Positions 1-10,145 of a stretch of 64,000 nt of DNA are shown one piece after another (the stretch's first letter is position 1; each line of letters starts with the position of its first letter). The notes under the pieces are model-generated. The model was given only the letters and a program-made list of their open reading frames with translations, searched no databases and was not told where the DNA came from. Position numbers and translations under genes: made by a program. The stretch is from Agelaius tricolor (lineage: Eukaryota > Chordata > Aves > Passeriformes > Icteridae), in assembly GCA_023055355.1 (NCBI GenBank), contig JALJCS010000052.1, positions 1,319,501 through 1,383,500 of the forward strand. Direction: 5' to 3'.

Positions 1-257
1 GGGGCTTGAGGGGTGCTCAGGCCGTGTGAAGAATCAGGGTCCCAAGGCAGTTCAGGGATCCTGGGGAGGGGGTTGGAGTACCTGGGTGGCTGAGGTGTTC
101 TGGGGCTCCTCAGGGGTGGTTTGGGGTGCAGGGGCCTGGGAGTCCAGTAGAAATCAATGTCTGGTGGGGGCTCAGGGGTACAGTGGGCATTTAAAGGTCC
201 CAGGTGGGGTTGGGGCCCTGGGCACCCCATGATCACCCCGTCCTTTTTTTCTTGCAG

Positions 258-590
258 CTGCCAGGAAATCCCAGGACAGGTCGGTGGGGAGCTCCAGCCA
301 TGGCTCTCCTTGACCCCCTCCCCAGACACCCCTCAGACCCCCCCTTATCCCCACAGGGCCCCCCCAGAACCCCCTTATCCCCTGGAGGAGGGGGAGGGGC
401 TGGACACTGAGGGGGGAGGGGGTGAGTATGGGGGATGGGTGGCGACACGGACATGTCACCCATGGGTGTCACCCCCAGCCAGGTGTCCCTTACTGTCCCT
501 CCCAAGGACCCCCAGGTGACCCAGGCAGAGCTGCCAGGACCACACGGGCGACTGCAGGACACCAGTGACATCCATGGGAACGTGCTGTGA
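258..590 (+). pseudogene. 3' cytoplasmic tail of an FCRL-like gene (gene F)
   Basis: Last exons of a + strand Fc-receptor-like gene whose body lies off the left edge. A 22-base exon at 258-279 follows TTTCTTGCAG and reads ARKSQD; it has the same size and position as the 22-base tail exons of copies B, C and D. A second exon at 357-421 (acceptor CCCCACAG, donor GTGAGT) corresponds to the ITIM exon, but where the others read EVLYTHV it reads EGLDTEG, so the tyrosine is lost. The last exon (about 480-590) ends VTQAEL...DIHGNVL-stop, matching VTNAEL...DIYGNVL in the other copies; no acceptor keeps it cleanly in frame. Known: such tails carry inhibitory tyrosine motifs. Inference: the tail is signalling-dead or the gene is a pseudogene. 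Without the upstream exons this stays open. Confidence 0.6.
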
Positions 591-1851
591 CACTGGCGGA
601 CACTGGGAGTCCCCATCCCATGGCTCCCGTTGTGGCCCATCCTGCCTGGGGTGATGACCATGGGTCAGGGGGGGCTGCACAGGGCCCCCAGTGCTCCCCT
701 TTCCCTCTCCCAGTTCCCCCAGTACACCCATGGCCCCCCAGGCTCCTCCCAGTGCCAGGGGGCACAGGAGCCATTTCCTTCTTATTTGGTCCAAAATGCA
801 GCTTTTTGGTTAAACTGGCAGAGATGGTGTTTGTTCAGCTTTGTTGGGCTTTAGGAATGGGATTCTCCAGTTCTGGGCTGCCACTGAAACCCAGGGGCTG
901 ATGCCCCTCACCCTCCCAGTGGAGGCACAAAGATCCCAAAGGGCTGAGAGAAGAACAATTTCCTGAAACAGCAACGAGAGAGAATAGAACAAACAGCAAC
1001 AGCAACAAGGTTCAGAGTCCAAATTGTCACACAAGCAATGGGAAACCCCCAATAAGGAACAAACCCCAGATGCTGTCCCCAGCATATTTCCTCCACCAGA
1101 GGAACCTGGAAGGTCCCTGGACCTTCCTTGCTCTGATGATCAAAGCAGCCTTCAGGAGGCTCTGGATTCTCTTGTCCCCTGTCCCAAAACCCTCCTCTGC
1201 CCTGTTCCCCACACGAGGATGTCACAAAGGCCCTGTGGGGGTTCTGGAGTCTCCCCTCTTTCCAGGGCAGTCAGGATCAGGCCATGGCACAGGGTGGGGT
1301 TTCAGAGATAGAAAAGTTTGATGTCTGGAGATATTTTGGAACACCTGTGTGTGGCAGGGGTGGGTCAGGCCTTGCTTTTGGTGAGAGAGGGCCCCGTCTG
1401 TCCATCAGTCTGTCAGCCATGGCACACTGGGGGCAGTGTGATGCTCTGCCAAAGCCAGCTCCTGAGTGGCTGCGTGACCAGAAGTGCCAGCTGGGGACAT
1501 GGCTCTTGGTGACCCAACTGCCTTAAAAGGCAGAGCATGAGGTGGCCAAGTCCTTGATCCTGTCTCCTTTTGGGGTGTCTGTCCCATCCACGCTGCAAGA
1601 GGAGTTGGCATCTTGTTTAAATGAGAAATATCTGCCAAGGAAAGTGGGAACATTCCAGAAATAGAAAGACGAGCCATGTCTAAAACTTTTTTTAATATCA
1701 GAAATGATGGGGCTTCTAGGCCAAAGTTCAGGAAAAGGAATAGCAGCTCTTTACTGGGAAAATTATAAACCAGAACAGAAGAAACAACACAAACCCAGAA
1801 CTTTCCCTCCTGCTCAGCGCTGTTGGTTTTTGTGGCAGGGAGCACTCCCGG

Positions 1852-1866
1852 CCAGCAGGGGGCGCC
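1852..1866 (+). promoter_or_regulatory. CTCF-type motif, spacer copy 1
   Basis: CCAGCAGGGGGCGCC fits the usual CTCF core (CCASYAGRKGGC). It sits in the same conserved spacer block as the tandem motifs near 19.6, 34.8, 43.5 and 50.1 kb, but inverted. The second motif of those copies is missing, with a short deletion at that point. Binding is inferred, not shown. Confidence 0.5.
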
Positions 1867-3408
1867 CCGCTCCAGCTCCATCCCCTCAGGGGCCATGGCG
1901 GCCTCGGGCGGGAGGCAGGAGGGGAATCGCTCCTTTTGCAAACTCACGGCCGCCAATCGGTCCCGGCACCACCACCGGCAGCGGGCAGAAGCCGCCAAGG
2001 CAGCAGGTTGGTTCCCAGTGCCCACTGGCAGCATAGCAGTGTCCTGGGGCCAGGCACACATCCAGCACAATACCCGCAACCGCTCTCCATGATCCTGAAT
2101 GGAAGGAAGGCAGTGCCCGAACCCCAGGCAGGTGTCGGGTCCACAGCAGCATGTCTGGTGGCTTTACATCACAATTCCTGCAAACACTGAGCCTTTCATT
2201 CAGGTGAGGAGGGCAGGGATGGAGCAGCTTTGGAGACACCTGGAATCCAAACAGGGTCACACCTCACTGCCCCACCATGACAGTGGGCAGAGCTCCTGCT
2301 CAGTATTTCCACACTTTTCCCTCTTATCTGGTGACCGACTGAACCCAAACATTCTTTCCATGAGGTTTTCCAGAAGGCTGCAGGTTTTGTTCAAGAAGGA
2401 GGGTCCAGGTCAGTGTTTTGAGCAGATTGTTGTTGTCTTTGCAGTAGTTCTGGGGCTCTCTCAGTCCCTTGGGCAAAGGGACAAAATGATCAATTGCTGC
2501 ATTTCTGGACTGGTTCCCTCACAGCTGCCCCTGCAGAGGGTGGTTTTTCAGCCAGCTTGCTCTGAAAACCATCAAAGGCCCTCCCAGAGCCACTGCTTGG
2601 GCTCCCTTTAGGGTTTGTGCTTCTTGCAGAGCTGAGCAAACCACAGGCAGGCCTTTTTCAACCAACAGAATTCTCAGCTCTGCAGCAGCTCCACAGGCAC
2701 AGAGCTCCTTGGAATCTGTCAAGGGTGACCCCCAGGCTGCTGGCACCTTTTGGGGGCTGTGCTGCACCCTGGATCACCCCAAAATCTGAGGCATCCAGGG
2801 AAGGAGCTGAGACCCACTGGCCCACCCAGTCACTGCCCCTCCCTGAGACCTGCATTCTCCTGGACATCAAATAATGGGACCCCCATTCCTTATGTCCCCT
2901 CCTCTGTGGAACTCCTATTCCAATACTGACGTTCCCCAGGATCTCCACGGCCCAGGACCCCATTCCCAAGGAACACTCTCCTGTTCATTTCATTCCCTGC
3001 AATCCTCCTTCCCCAAGGACCTTGATTCTCCCAGGACCCCCATTCCCATGGGACCCCCCTTTCTCCCAGCATCCCCATCCCATGACCCCAAATCCCTGGA
3101 GCCCACACTCTCCGGGGACTCCCATCCCTGAGTCCCTCCAGCCCTTGGCACCCCATTCCCATGGCACACCCATCCCCAGTGACATCCCCTCTTTAGGAGC
3201 CCCATTCCCAAGGGAACCCCATTCCCCTGAACCCGCCTCCCTGTGTCCCCAAACACGCCTGAGCTCCCCTGCCTTTCCTGGCAACCCCATGTCCCACTGT
3301 GTCCCACCCAGCCTTGTCCCCATCCTGTCCCCACCCTGCTCACAGCCTGTGCCCAGCTTGTGGGCACCCTACACCCACCAGGTGCCACCTACACATGAGG
3401 GCAAGACC

Positions 3409-3430
3409 TGACCTCGCTTCCTTCCCCTTT
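3409..3430 (+). promoter_or_regulatory. Conserved purine/ETS-like box upstream of FCRL start (gene E)
   Basis: A block reading TGACCTCGCTTCCTTCCCC lies about 60 bases before the ATG of gene E. It recurs at the same distance upstream of copies A (23486-23506), B (40431-40451) and C (47991-48011). It holds two GGAA cores (ETS/PU.1-like) and an AGGTCA half-site on the opposite strand. ETS factors are known to drive Fc-receptor genes in myeloid cells; use here is inference. Confidence 0.35.
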
Positions 3431-3490
3431 GGCCAAAGAGCCACCACCCAGGGGACAGCCACCCCCGGCAGTGAGTGACAGCCAGTGCAC

Positions 3491-4556
3491 ATGGCTGGGG
3501 ACACCGGGATGGCCGGGAAGGTGGCGCTGCTCCTGTGGGGTGAGTGCCCCCGGGCTGCATGGGCCTGACACACCTGAGATGGGGAGGGGAGGGGGCACAG
3601 GGGGGTTCTGGGGTCCCCTGAGGTCACCAATGCCAGCAGAACCAGTCCATGGTACCCACAGTGGACCTTGGTGGGACTGGGGATTTAGGGTGGCTTTGGG
3701 GACAGGAACAGGGGGAAGGAATTTGGGGATGGGGATGTGGGAACAGGAATGTGGGGACTGGCACCTTTGGGCTCAGGTAGCTCTTGGGGTAGGGACAAGG
3801 GAACTGGGATGCAGGGACATAAAGTGACAAGAACCATGAGGATGTGGCCATGGGGATGGGATCATAGGGATGGGATCATGAGCTGGTGGGGGTCACCTGG
3901 GCCAGCATGGGCTGTGTCTGTGGTGTCCTTGTGCCCGGGGTGTCCACAATGTCCCCATGTTCTGCCTCAGCCCAGGCTGGCCTCAGTGTCCCTGTTCCCA
4001 AGGTGTCTGTGCCACATGGGTGTGGTGCATGGGTGGCTGTGACACAGACATGTCCCCCTGCCTCTCCAAATCTTTTGGGAACCACCAAGACACAGTTTCT
4101 CACAAGAACTGCTGTCCCCATGGGGGCAGTTCGGGGACAGCCACCACAACCCATGCCCTCATGCTGCTGTCCCCATGGTGCCACCCCCACCCGGCCCTGT
4201 CCCTGCTCCCTTCTAGCCCAGACCCTCGGCCTTGCTGATGAGTCCTCAGGGGATGCCATGGCCCCACCCCGCTGTCCCCTGCCGAAAACTGGCCCTGGCA
4301 GGTTGGTGTCCCCTGTCACCCACAGGTGCCCAGACCACCCAGCTCCTGGTAGAGCCCCCCTGGATGCTGGCATTATGGTGGGACTGGGTGACACTGACCT
4401 GCCAGGGCTCGGGGACCGCCGGTGTCACCACCTGGTACAAGGATGGGCAGCGCTTGTGGCAGGAGGGACAGGACCACCTCAGTGTCATTGTGAAAGGCAC
4501 CTACATGTGTGACAGATCCAGTACCGGGCTCAGCCCCCCTGTGAAAGTCACAGACC
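3491..4556 (+). pseudogene. 5' part of an FCRL-like gene (gene E): leader, mini-exon, D1
   Basis: Exon 1 (3491-3539) starts at the ATG reading MAGDTGMAGKVALLLW, a signal peptide start, and ends at donor GTGAGT. The 21-base mini-exon (4217-4237, reading AQTLGLA) is the FcR-family second leader exon, but its donor is ATGAGT instead of GTGAGT, so canonical splicing is lost. The D1 Ig exon (4326-4556, 231 bases, phase 1-1) is open with Cys at TLTC and TYMC and a WYKDG core. No D2, D3, transmembrane or tail exon follows; homology to the FCRL units stops near 4740. Known: D1 of FcR-type receptors is an extracellular Ig domain. Inference: a fragment cut off by rearrangement. If exon 1 spliced straight to D1 the frame would hold, so a short secreted product is conceivable. 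Confidence 0.65.
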
Positions 4557-5697
4557 GTGAGGGGGATTTGGGTGTCCCCAGGCTGGCACCCACAGGGACC
4601 TCTGGCTCTGGGTAGCCTCCACTCCATGGGTTTCCTCCTGTGTAACCAGAGCCTGTCCCCTGCTCTGGGGACATCCCAGAGCATCCCTGAGTGGAGAACC
4701 CCATCTTGGAATTGGGGACCCCTGGTCTACAAGGAATTGGGGTATGATCGGACATAAAACGAGTTTCATAAAACACTGCCTAAAGTCATACTCAGGAGTA
4801 TATACTCATGTAAACCTAGACGTCACAACCCTTGACTTTTGATGTAGTGTCTAAAAGCTTGGGTGACTGCTCAATGTTGTTCAAACACTTCTCAAACTCA
4901 GACGGGCTTGGTGCTGTGCCCATTTCCCTGGGGCGTTCTGGTTCATGTTTATTTATCAGTTATCGTATCATGGTTTGTTTTCATGTACCCTGTGTTTTCC
5001 CCAAGTTGGTTTACCCCTAGGTTTTGCCCTCCCTCAAAGCTGTCCCTCATGCCATTCCCCACTCTTTGTTCCAGCTCCTTCCCTGCCTGTCAGTATAATC
5101 CAGTTCTTTCTTCCTGAACCTTCCCTGTCACTTTTGCCTTGGACCAATCCCTGTCTGCACCACCCCTTAGGAATTCCCCGATTGCTGGAAGCCCCACTGG
5201 CCCATGTGACCCACCCTCTGCTCCCATCTGTCCTAATTAGTCCCAAGCAAGGGATGTAATCCCCTCGCTCCTCCCCTGCAGATTCCTTATTGTCAATCGT
5301 TTGTATCCACCCCCTGAGTTGCACCCTGATGCAATCCCGTGCACAGAAGTGCTGGCGGCTCTTTGCTGCTGAATCCTTCCCTTGGGATAACCCTTTGGCT
5401 GTAGAAGCTCACAGTCGAGAAGCCTCCTCCTTCTCTTTTGCCTGCTCCGTGCCACAGTTAGTAGATCCTGAACCACTGAGCAGTAGCTCAGCAGGTTCAG
5501 CCGCAGGCAGATCCCACGCCTTGGCCGTTCCCCGCTCCTGGCGCAGTGCCGCAGTTTTCCCAAGAGCCATCTTGGGAAAGATGGCTCCGCTGGGCTGCAT
5601 CAATGGGGAACCCGTCCCAGTGCCCAACCGTGCTCTGGGTGAAAATCCTTTTCCTGCTATGGAAATGAAACTTGCACTGTCTCAGCTCCCTGCCCTT
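4557..5697. other. No gene seen: FCRL intron remnant, then unassigned sequence
   Basis: FCRL intron-like sequence continues to about 4740. From there to the ERV1 target site the composition changes abruptly and no ORF, repeat end or known family was recognised. The open frames here are short and have no motif. The change near 4740 is probably the breakpoint that removed the rest of gene E. Confidence 0.4.
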
Positions 5698-5703
5698 TCC
5701 TCG

Positions 5704-5993
5704 TGTGGAGAGCTAGGGACCTGCGTGCGGAAGATCTCGGGCTGTACGGGTAGATAAGAAGCTCCCCCTCACCCTGCAGTCTGACCGTTGCTCCGTACCC
5801 GGCCACACCCGGCCAGATGTGAGCAGAGGGAAGTGACACAGACTGCCCAGTCCATAAATACCCCTGAGACCCCTCAATAAATGCCATTTGCTGTCCACCA
5901 CATTGGTGTATGTAGCATTGGACCGAGTGACCCTGGGCCTTGGGTCACCATGCCGGACCTCCCGAACCAGGTCGCTACGCCGTAACGGCAACA
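5704..5993 (+). repeat. ERV1 5' LTR
   Basis: Begins TGTGGAG and ends GGCAACA (TG...CA). A CCATAAATAC TATA-like box and an AATAAA polyadenylation signal (near 5875) mark U3-R. The copy at 11428-11717 differs at about six positions. Confidence 0.9.
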
Positions 5994-5995
5994 TC

Positions 5996-6013
5996 TGGTG
6001 CCGAAACCCGGGA
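5996..6013 (+). promoter_or_regulatory. ERV1 primer binding site (tRNA-Phe)
   Basis: TGGTGCCGAAACCCGGGA, two bases after the LTR, is an 18/18 match to the complement of the vertebrate tRNA-Phe 3' end. It primes minus-strand DNA synthesis. Confidence 0.85.
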
Positions 6014-6116
6014 AAATCGCAGCGCCCGGAGTTCGGGATTTCGCCTCGACAGGGGACCGGCGGCTGCACAGCAAGCATAGTGCAGCGGGGGGGACGCCCC
6101 CGGACCAGCGTGGACC

Positions 6117-8276
6117 ATGGAAGCCATAGCGAAGGTCGTAAGTCAGATGCATGCTCAATGGGGGATTGATTGTAAGCTAAAAGATTTATGTCTTGCTATA
6201 CCGAGACTTATTAAGCTGGGGGCGATAGACAGCCCAGTGGATATTCTCCATTCGGAGATATGGGATACTTGTATAAAGGTTTTAGCTGAGGAGACTATGT
6301 CCTCAGGCTCAGGGAAAGCTCTAAAGTCATGGGGCAGAGTCGTGCAGGCTCTGCAGAAAGCTAGAGAAGAGCAGGAGATCTGGAAAGCCGCGCAGGCTTC
6401 GTTATTAGCCACGCTGCAGTTGGGGGTGGGCGCGGCAACGCAGACCGCGCAGGGCTTCGATCAGATCGGCACCGCGGAACCGCGAGTGCCGGATTCCCCC
6501 GAGCAGACCGCTTCACCATCAGAGGAGGGGGAACACGCGCGGGCGTTTTGGCGAGGGTTAATGGAGGAAGCGCGAGAGGCGGTGAAATTGCCAGACCCCG
6601 AAGGGGTGGATAAAAGCGCACCCCCTCCATATCCATTTGAAAATGGCGCCGAACCGCGTGTTCAGGGCAGAAAGGGAAACACGGGGGGCGGAAATGCAGT
6701 CAGCCTGCTTAACAACGCATGCGCGGGCGAGCGGGGGAACGGGGCGGCCCCCCCGGAGGAGCGTAAGGCCAATCAGAGCGCTCAGTTCACTTTAGGTCCT
6801 TATAGGGCAAGGACCTCCCCAAGCAGGAGGCGGGGGGACCCCAGGGGGAAGGAACAGCCCGACCCCCGCAAGAAGGGGCGGGGTCGGAGCCCGAGAAAAA
6901 GGCAGAGCAGCCCGGAAAAGTCCGGACAGTCGACTTCCGGCTCGGACTCGGACTCGAGCTCCGAGCTCGAGAGGGGATCGGGGAGTTCTGACTCGGATTC
7001 GGGTTTTAACAGAAGGAGAGCAGCGGCATACAAGGTCACTAGCCACAGCGCTCCTGCATGGGTGAAGGGGATATTGGAGAAAGATCGAACTCCGCTTACA
7101 GACTGGCAGAAAATAAAAATAGCGTGTGCTGAATGGACTCCGTCGGCGAAACTAGTGTTCCCCGTTCGGGTGGGGGGAGCCGGCGGGAATCAAAGGACCT
7201 ATTCCCCGGTAAACCCGAAAGACGTGCAGGCAATTATTAAAGCAATTGCAGATAGGGGAATTAATTCTGCCATGGTTTCCACACTCATTGACAGCGTTTT
7301 TGGAGGGGATGACATGTCACCTTTTGATATTAAGCAGACTTGCAGAATGATTTTTGATGGGGCAGGAATGATCGTTTTTAAGCAGGAATGGGAGGATAAC
7401 TGTATTAAGCAGCTGGCCCTGGTAACAGGGGCAGACCATCCACTGCACGGCTCCAGCATACAGAGGCTAATGGGCACAGACCCTACAATGATCACCCCCC
7501 AGGCACAGGCTGAGGGCTTGCGGGCACATGAGGTTATGACAACAACCCGTGCTGCCCGAGAAACCATCCGTGTTGCTTCCAAAGTAATAGCCAAACCGTC
7601 GCCTTGGTCCACAATAAAGCAAAGTGAGAGTGAAAGCTTCACTCAGTTTGTGGATCGTTTACAGGCTGCCTTGGACTCCTCAACATTACCCTCAGAGGCA
7701 AAGGGTCCTGTGCTGGCAGAGTGCCTACGCCAGCAATGCAACTCAGCCACCAAAGACATTTTAAGATCACTGCCGCAAGGGTCTAATCTAGCTGCCATGA
7801 TCAGACACGTTGCAAAGGAAGAACACCTAGCTCCCATTCAGGCAGCAGTTCACACTGCAATAATGAGTGTCATGGCATGCTTTAAGTGTGGCCAAGCTGG
7901 GCACATGGCAACAAACTGCCCCCAGTCAGGGCACCCACCAGCAGCTGCTCCACCACGCCAGGGGAGACCTAGGGGACCATGCTGGGCATGTGGAAAGAAA
8001 GGGCATTTAGCTAAGGAATGCAGATCCAGGCATCAGGGAAACGGGAGAGGGAGGGGGCAGCCGGGCCGTATCCAGCCCCCTCCCACCTGGAACATGCAGC
8101 GGCCCAGCTACAGCAACCCCCAATGGGGCACAGGGCTTTCATGCACACCACCTCCACCCTCTCAGGGAATGACCAACTTTGTCGCCCAGCCAATGGCTCG
8201 ATCGAACCCATCTACACCTCAGGAATACCAAGAACAGCTCCCTGGGGCCGAGGCCCCTGGGTGGCTTTGGCCATGA
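6117..8276 (+). CDS. gag: ERV1 gag polyprotein, intact ORF (719 aa)
   Basis: Structural polyprotein that forms the core and packages RNA. The ATG at 6117 is the first after the PBS and is shared in ERV2. Seen: a PPPYPF late-domain motif (residues 169-174), a Ser/Asp-rich stretch near 275-295, a capsid region with a major homology region around residues 500-515 (F-x-D/Q-F-V-D-R-L pattern), and two CCHC zinc knuckles (C588-C601 and C622-C635). Residue 2 is Glu, so there is no N-myristoylation glycine. A splice donor GTAAGT (6138) lies after codon 7 and a GGGAAAC slip site at 8036-8042. There are no stops over 2.1 kb in a GC-rich frame. Inference: could still give particles or a dominant-negative Gag if transcribed. 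Confidence 0.9.
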   Translation: MEAIAKVVSQMHAQWGIDCKLKDLCLAIPRLIKLGAIDSPVDILHSEIWDTCIKVLAEETMSSGSGKALKSWGRVVQALQKAREEQEIWKAAQASLLATLQLGVGAATQTAQGFDQIGTAEPRVPDSPEQTASPSEEGEHARAFWRGLMEEAREAVKLPDPEGVDKSAPPPYPFENGAEPRVQGRKGNTGGGNAVSLLNNACAGERGNGAAPPEERKANQSAQFTLGPYRARTSPSRRRGDPRGKEQPDPRKKGRGRSPRKRQSSPEKSGQSTSGSDSDSSSELERGSGSSDSDSGFNRRRAAAYKVTSHSAPAWVKGILEKDRTPLTDWQKIKIACAEWTPSAKLVFPVRVGGAGGNQRTYSPVNPKDVQAIIKAIADRGINSAMVSTLIDSVFGGDDMSPFDIKQTCRMIFDGAGMIVFKQEWEDNCIKQLALVTGADHPLHGSSIQRLMGTDPTMITPQAQAEGLRAHEVMTTTRAARETIRVASKVIAKPSPWSTIKQSESESFTQFVDRLQAALDSSTLPSEAKGPVLAECLRQQCNSATKDILRSLPQGSNLAAMIRHVAKEEHLAPIQAAVHTAIMSVMACFKCGQAGHMATNCPQSGHPPAAAPPRQGRPRGPCWACGKKGHLAKECRSRHQGNGRGRGQPGRIQPPPTWNMQRPSYSNPQWGTGLSCTPPPPSQGMTNFVAQPMARSNPSTPQEYQEQLPGAEAPGWLWP
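6138..6143 (+). promoter_or_regulatory. ERV1 env splice donor inside gag
   Basis: GTAAGT directly after the seventh gag codon (6117-6137). ERV2 has the same site at 54278. With the acceptor at 10058-10059 the junction is phase 0, so Env would start from the gag ATG, as in avian leukosis-type viruses. Confidence 0.65.
8036..8042 (+). promoter_or_regulatory. ERV1 gag-pro slip site GGGAAAC
   Basis: In the gag frame the bases read G GGA AAC (X XXY YYZ), the canonical -1 frameshift heptamer and the same one used by MPMV/SRV between gag and pro. The protease frame is -1 to gag. Confidence 0.85.
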
Positions 8277-8665
8277 AAGCATGGGAACAGGACCCATGGG
8301 TGGCCTTCGCCGCGAAGGTGGGGAAACACCCACTGATCGTGTGGGCAGTGTGTCGTCTCCACAACAGCTCCGACAACTCGGCCATCTGCCTTCCCTTTTG
8401 GGTGGACACAGGGTCAGATGTCACCGTCATCCCAGACATACATTGGCCTCGACCATGGAAGCTAGAAGTAGCCCCCATGGTGGGCGGAGTTGGAGGGCTG
8501 TCCCGAGCCTGCAAGAGCACCCAACCAGTGGCAATAACCCTCTGCACCGAGAGAGGACCAGGAAGAACTATCACCCTCACTGCATATGTGATGTCGGACT
8601 GCCCACCCTTGCTAGGGAGGGATGCCCTAGCCCTGCTGGATGTTAGGGTGACAAATTTATTCTAA
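8042..8665 (+). CDS. pro: ERV1 protease (pro), -1 frame
   Basis: Retroviral aspartic protease, expressed by -1 frameshifting from gag. The catalytic motif DTGSD is at 8405-8419 and the second conserved motif LLGRD near 8609. The frame is open from the slip site to TAA at 8663-8665, just after a second slip site. Its N-terminal part overlaps the gag tail. Known: the dimer cleaves Gag and Pol. No dUTPase motif was recognised ahead of it. The frame looks intact; activity depends on the mutations in this copy. Confidence 0.8.
   Translation, partial: REREGAAGPYPAPSHLEHAAAQLQQPPMGHRAFMHTTSTLSGNDQLCRPANGSIEPIYTSGIPRTAPWGRGPWVALAMKAWEQDPWVAFAAKVGKHPLIVWAVCRLHNSSDNSAICLPFWVDTGSDVTVIPDIHWPRPWKLEVAPMVGGVGGLSRACKSTQPVAITLCTERGPGRTITLTAYVMSDCPPLLGRDALALLDVRVTNLF
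8653..8659 (+). promoter_or_regulatory. ERV1 pro-pol slip site AAATTTA
   Basis: In the pro frame the bases read A AAT TTA, then TTC TAA. It resembles the AAAUUUU of type-D betaretroviruses. The RT frame is -1 to pro. The same heptamer lies at the same place in ERV2. Confidence 0.8.
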
Positions 8666-10145
8666 GGGCCACTGTCGCGTACCCGCCATTGCCCATCAAG
8701 TTGACTTTGAAATCAGCCGACCCAGTGTGGGTCAAACAGTGGCCCTTGTCAACGCCTCGAATGACTGCCCTCATTGAGTTAGTTAGCTGTGAATTACACA
8801 AGAATCATATAGAACCCTCCACGAGTCCATGGAACACTCTTATCTTCGTAATACCTAAGCGGTCTGGTGAAGGCTTTCAACTCCTGCACGACTTGCGAGA
8901 AGTGAACAAGAGAATCCAGCCTATGGGCCCTGTGCAAACTTCACTGCCCATGAACTCTGTGATACCAAAAAGACAACCCTGTGCAGTGCTCGACATCAAA
9001 GACTGCTTCTTTTCTATTTCCCTGCACGAAGACGACAAGAAGCGTTTCGCCTTCTCCATCGTCTTCCCAAACAGCCAGCGGCCCAACCTACGCTTCCAAT
9101 GGAGGAAGCACTCTATTCACGGAAAGGCACCATATCAGTCATCCACATCAACAGCCACGACCCAGTCAAAAGATTCTACCAAATAAGCAACGACAAAGCT
9201 GACGCCGCCGCAAAGGGCGTATAGACACTGAAAGAAGCTCGTCAGTTGCACGAATCCCTTCACATCGGAGCTAAAGCGCTTGTGAAAAGGTGCGGGATTT
9301 CTACCGTGGACGCAAAGCACGTCGTCGCTACATGCCCCCACTGCCAGAAGTCGCCACTGTGGTCGAGTGGCGTCAACCCCAGAGGCCTCAAAGCCTCAGA
9401 AATATGGCAAACAGACTTTACACAATGCCAGCTGTTGAAACCCCGAGCGTGGCTCGCGGTTACCGTAGATACGTACAGCGGCATGATTGTGGCCACACAG
9501 CATCTCAAGACCGATTCCAAAGCGACCATCCAACATTGGCTAACAGCCATGGCATGACTTGGAGTTCCAAAACAGATCAAAACAGATAACAGCCCAAACT
9601 TCATCTCAAAGGTAGTCCAAGCATTCGCCTCGAAATGGAACATCGCCTTGGTGCATGGCATCCCATACAACAGCACCGGGCAAGCCATCGTCAAAAGAGC
9701 AAACCAGACTCTGAAAACTAAGCTGGAAGTGCTAGCAAAGGCAGAAGGCTTCACCAATGCCATTCCCCCAGGTGACCAGGCGTGCATGCTGGCAACTGCG
9801 CTGCTAGCGTTAAATCAATTCCCTAGGGGGGACGAAACAAACAGTCCTGCTCAGAGACACTGGGCCACTCAGGCGCTAGAGGAAGGCCCACGGGTGGTGA
9901 TCAAAAATGAACTAGGGGAGTGGGAACAGGGTTGGAGATTAGTGCTCACGGGGTGGGGATATGCGGCCGTTAAAAAAGACATTAAATGGTGTCCACTCAA
10001 ATCTATCAAACCAGACCTTCACAGGGAAACTCATGAGAATTGTGAGACTTTGTTTGCAGGACTGGATCATTGGACATCCCCGAAACTCATATGCCCCACT
10101 ACTGGGAAAGAGAGAGAGGCCATCGAGCAACCCGACATCACCTGA
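8659..10145 (+). pseudogene. pol: ERV1 pol remnant: RT N-terminus, RNase H end, integrase
   Basis: The RT fingers/palm start is open from 8659 to about 9098 (HIEPSTSPWNT, FVIPKRSG, LDIKDCFFSI). At about 9098-9101 it jumps, in another frame, to the end of RNase H, so the YxDD catalytic core, connection domain and most of RNase H are deleted. The following frame (9099-10145) holds the RNase H end and integrase: a zinc-binding part ending CPHC, core Asp in WQTDF and KTDNSP, but the catalytic Glu is Lys (AIVKRANQ, about 9688-9702). In-frame stops are TAG 9222-9224 and TGA 9555-9557. Integration and reverse transcription are impossible from this copy. Confidence 0.85.

Larger units (their letters stand above)
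591..3490 (+). repeat. FCRL spacer unit, inverted orientation
   Basis: No gene seen. From about 900 to 2700 the sequence is the reverse complement of the spacers that follow copies A-D (for example 43.0-44.5 and 49.6-51.1 kb), including the CTCF-type block near 1.85 kb. From about 2.6 to 3.48 kb it matches the upstream regions of copies A-C in reverse. Part of this (about 2880-3270) is a degenerate low-complexity array of CCCATTCC/CCATGGGACC-like units. The inverted orientation fits the + strand genes on either side. Confidence 0.65.

Noticed and set aside
2880..3270. CRISPR-like or satellite array
   Set aside because: Units are short, degenerate and without spacers; it is a low-complexity region shared by all FCRL upstream regions.
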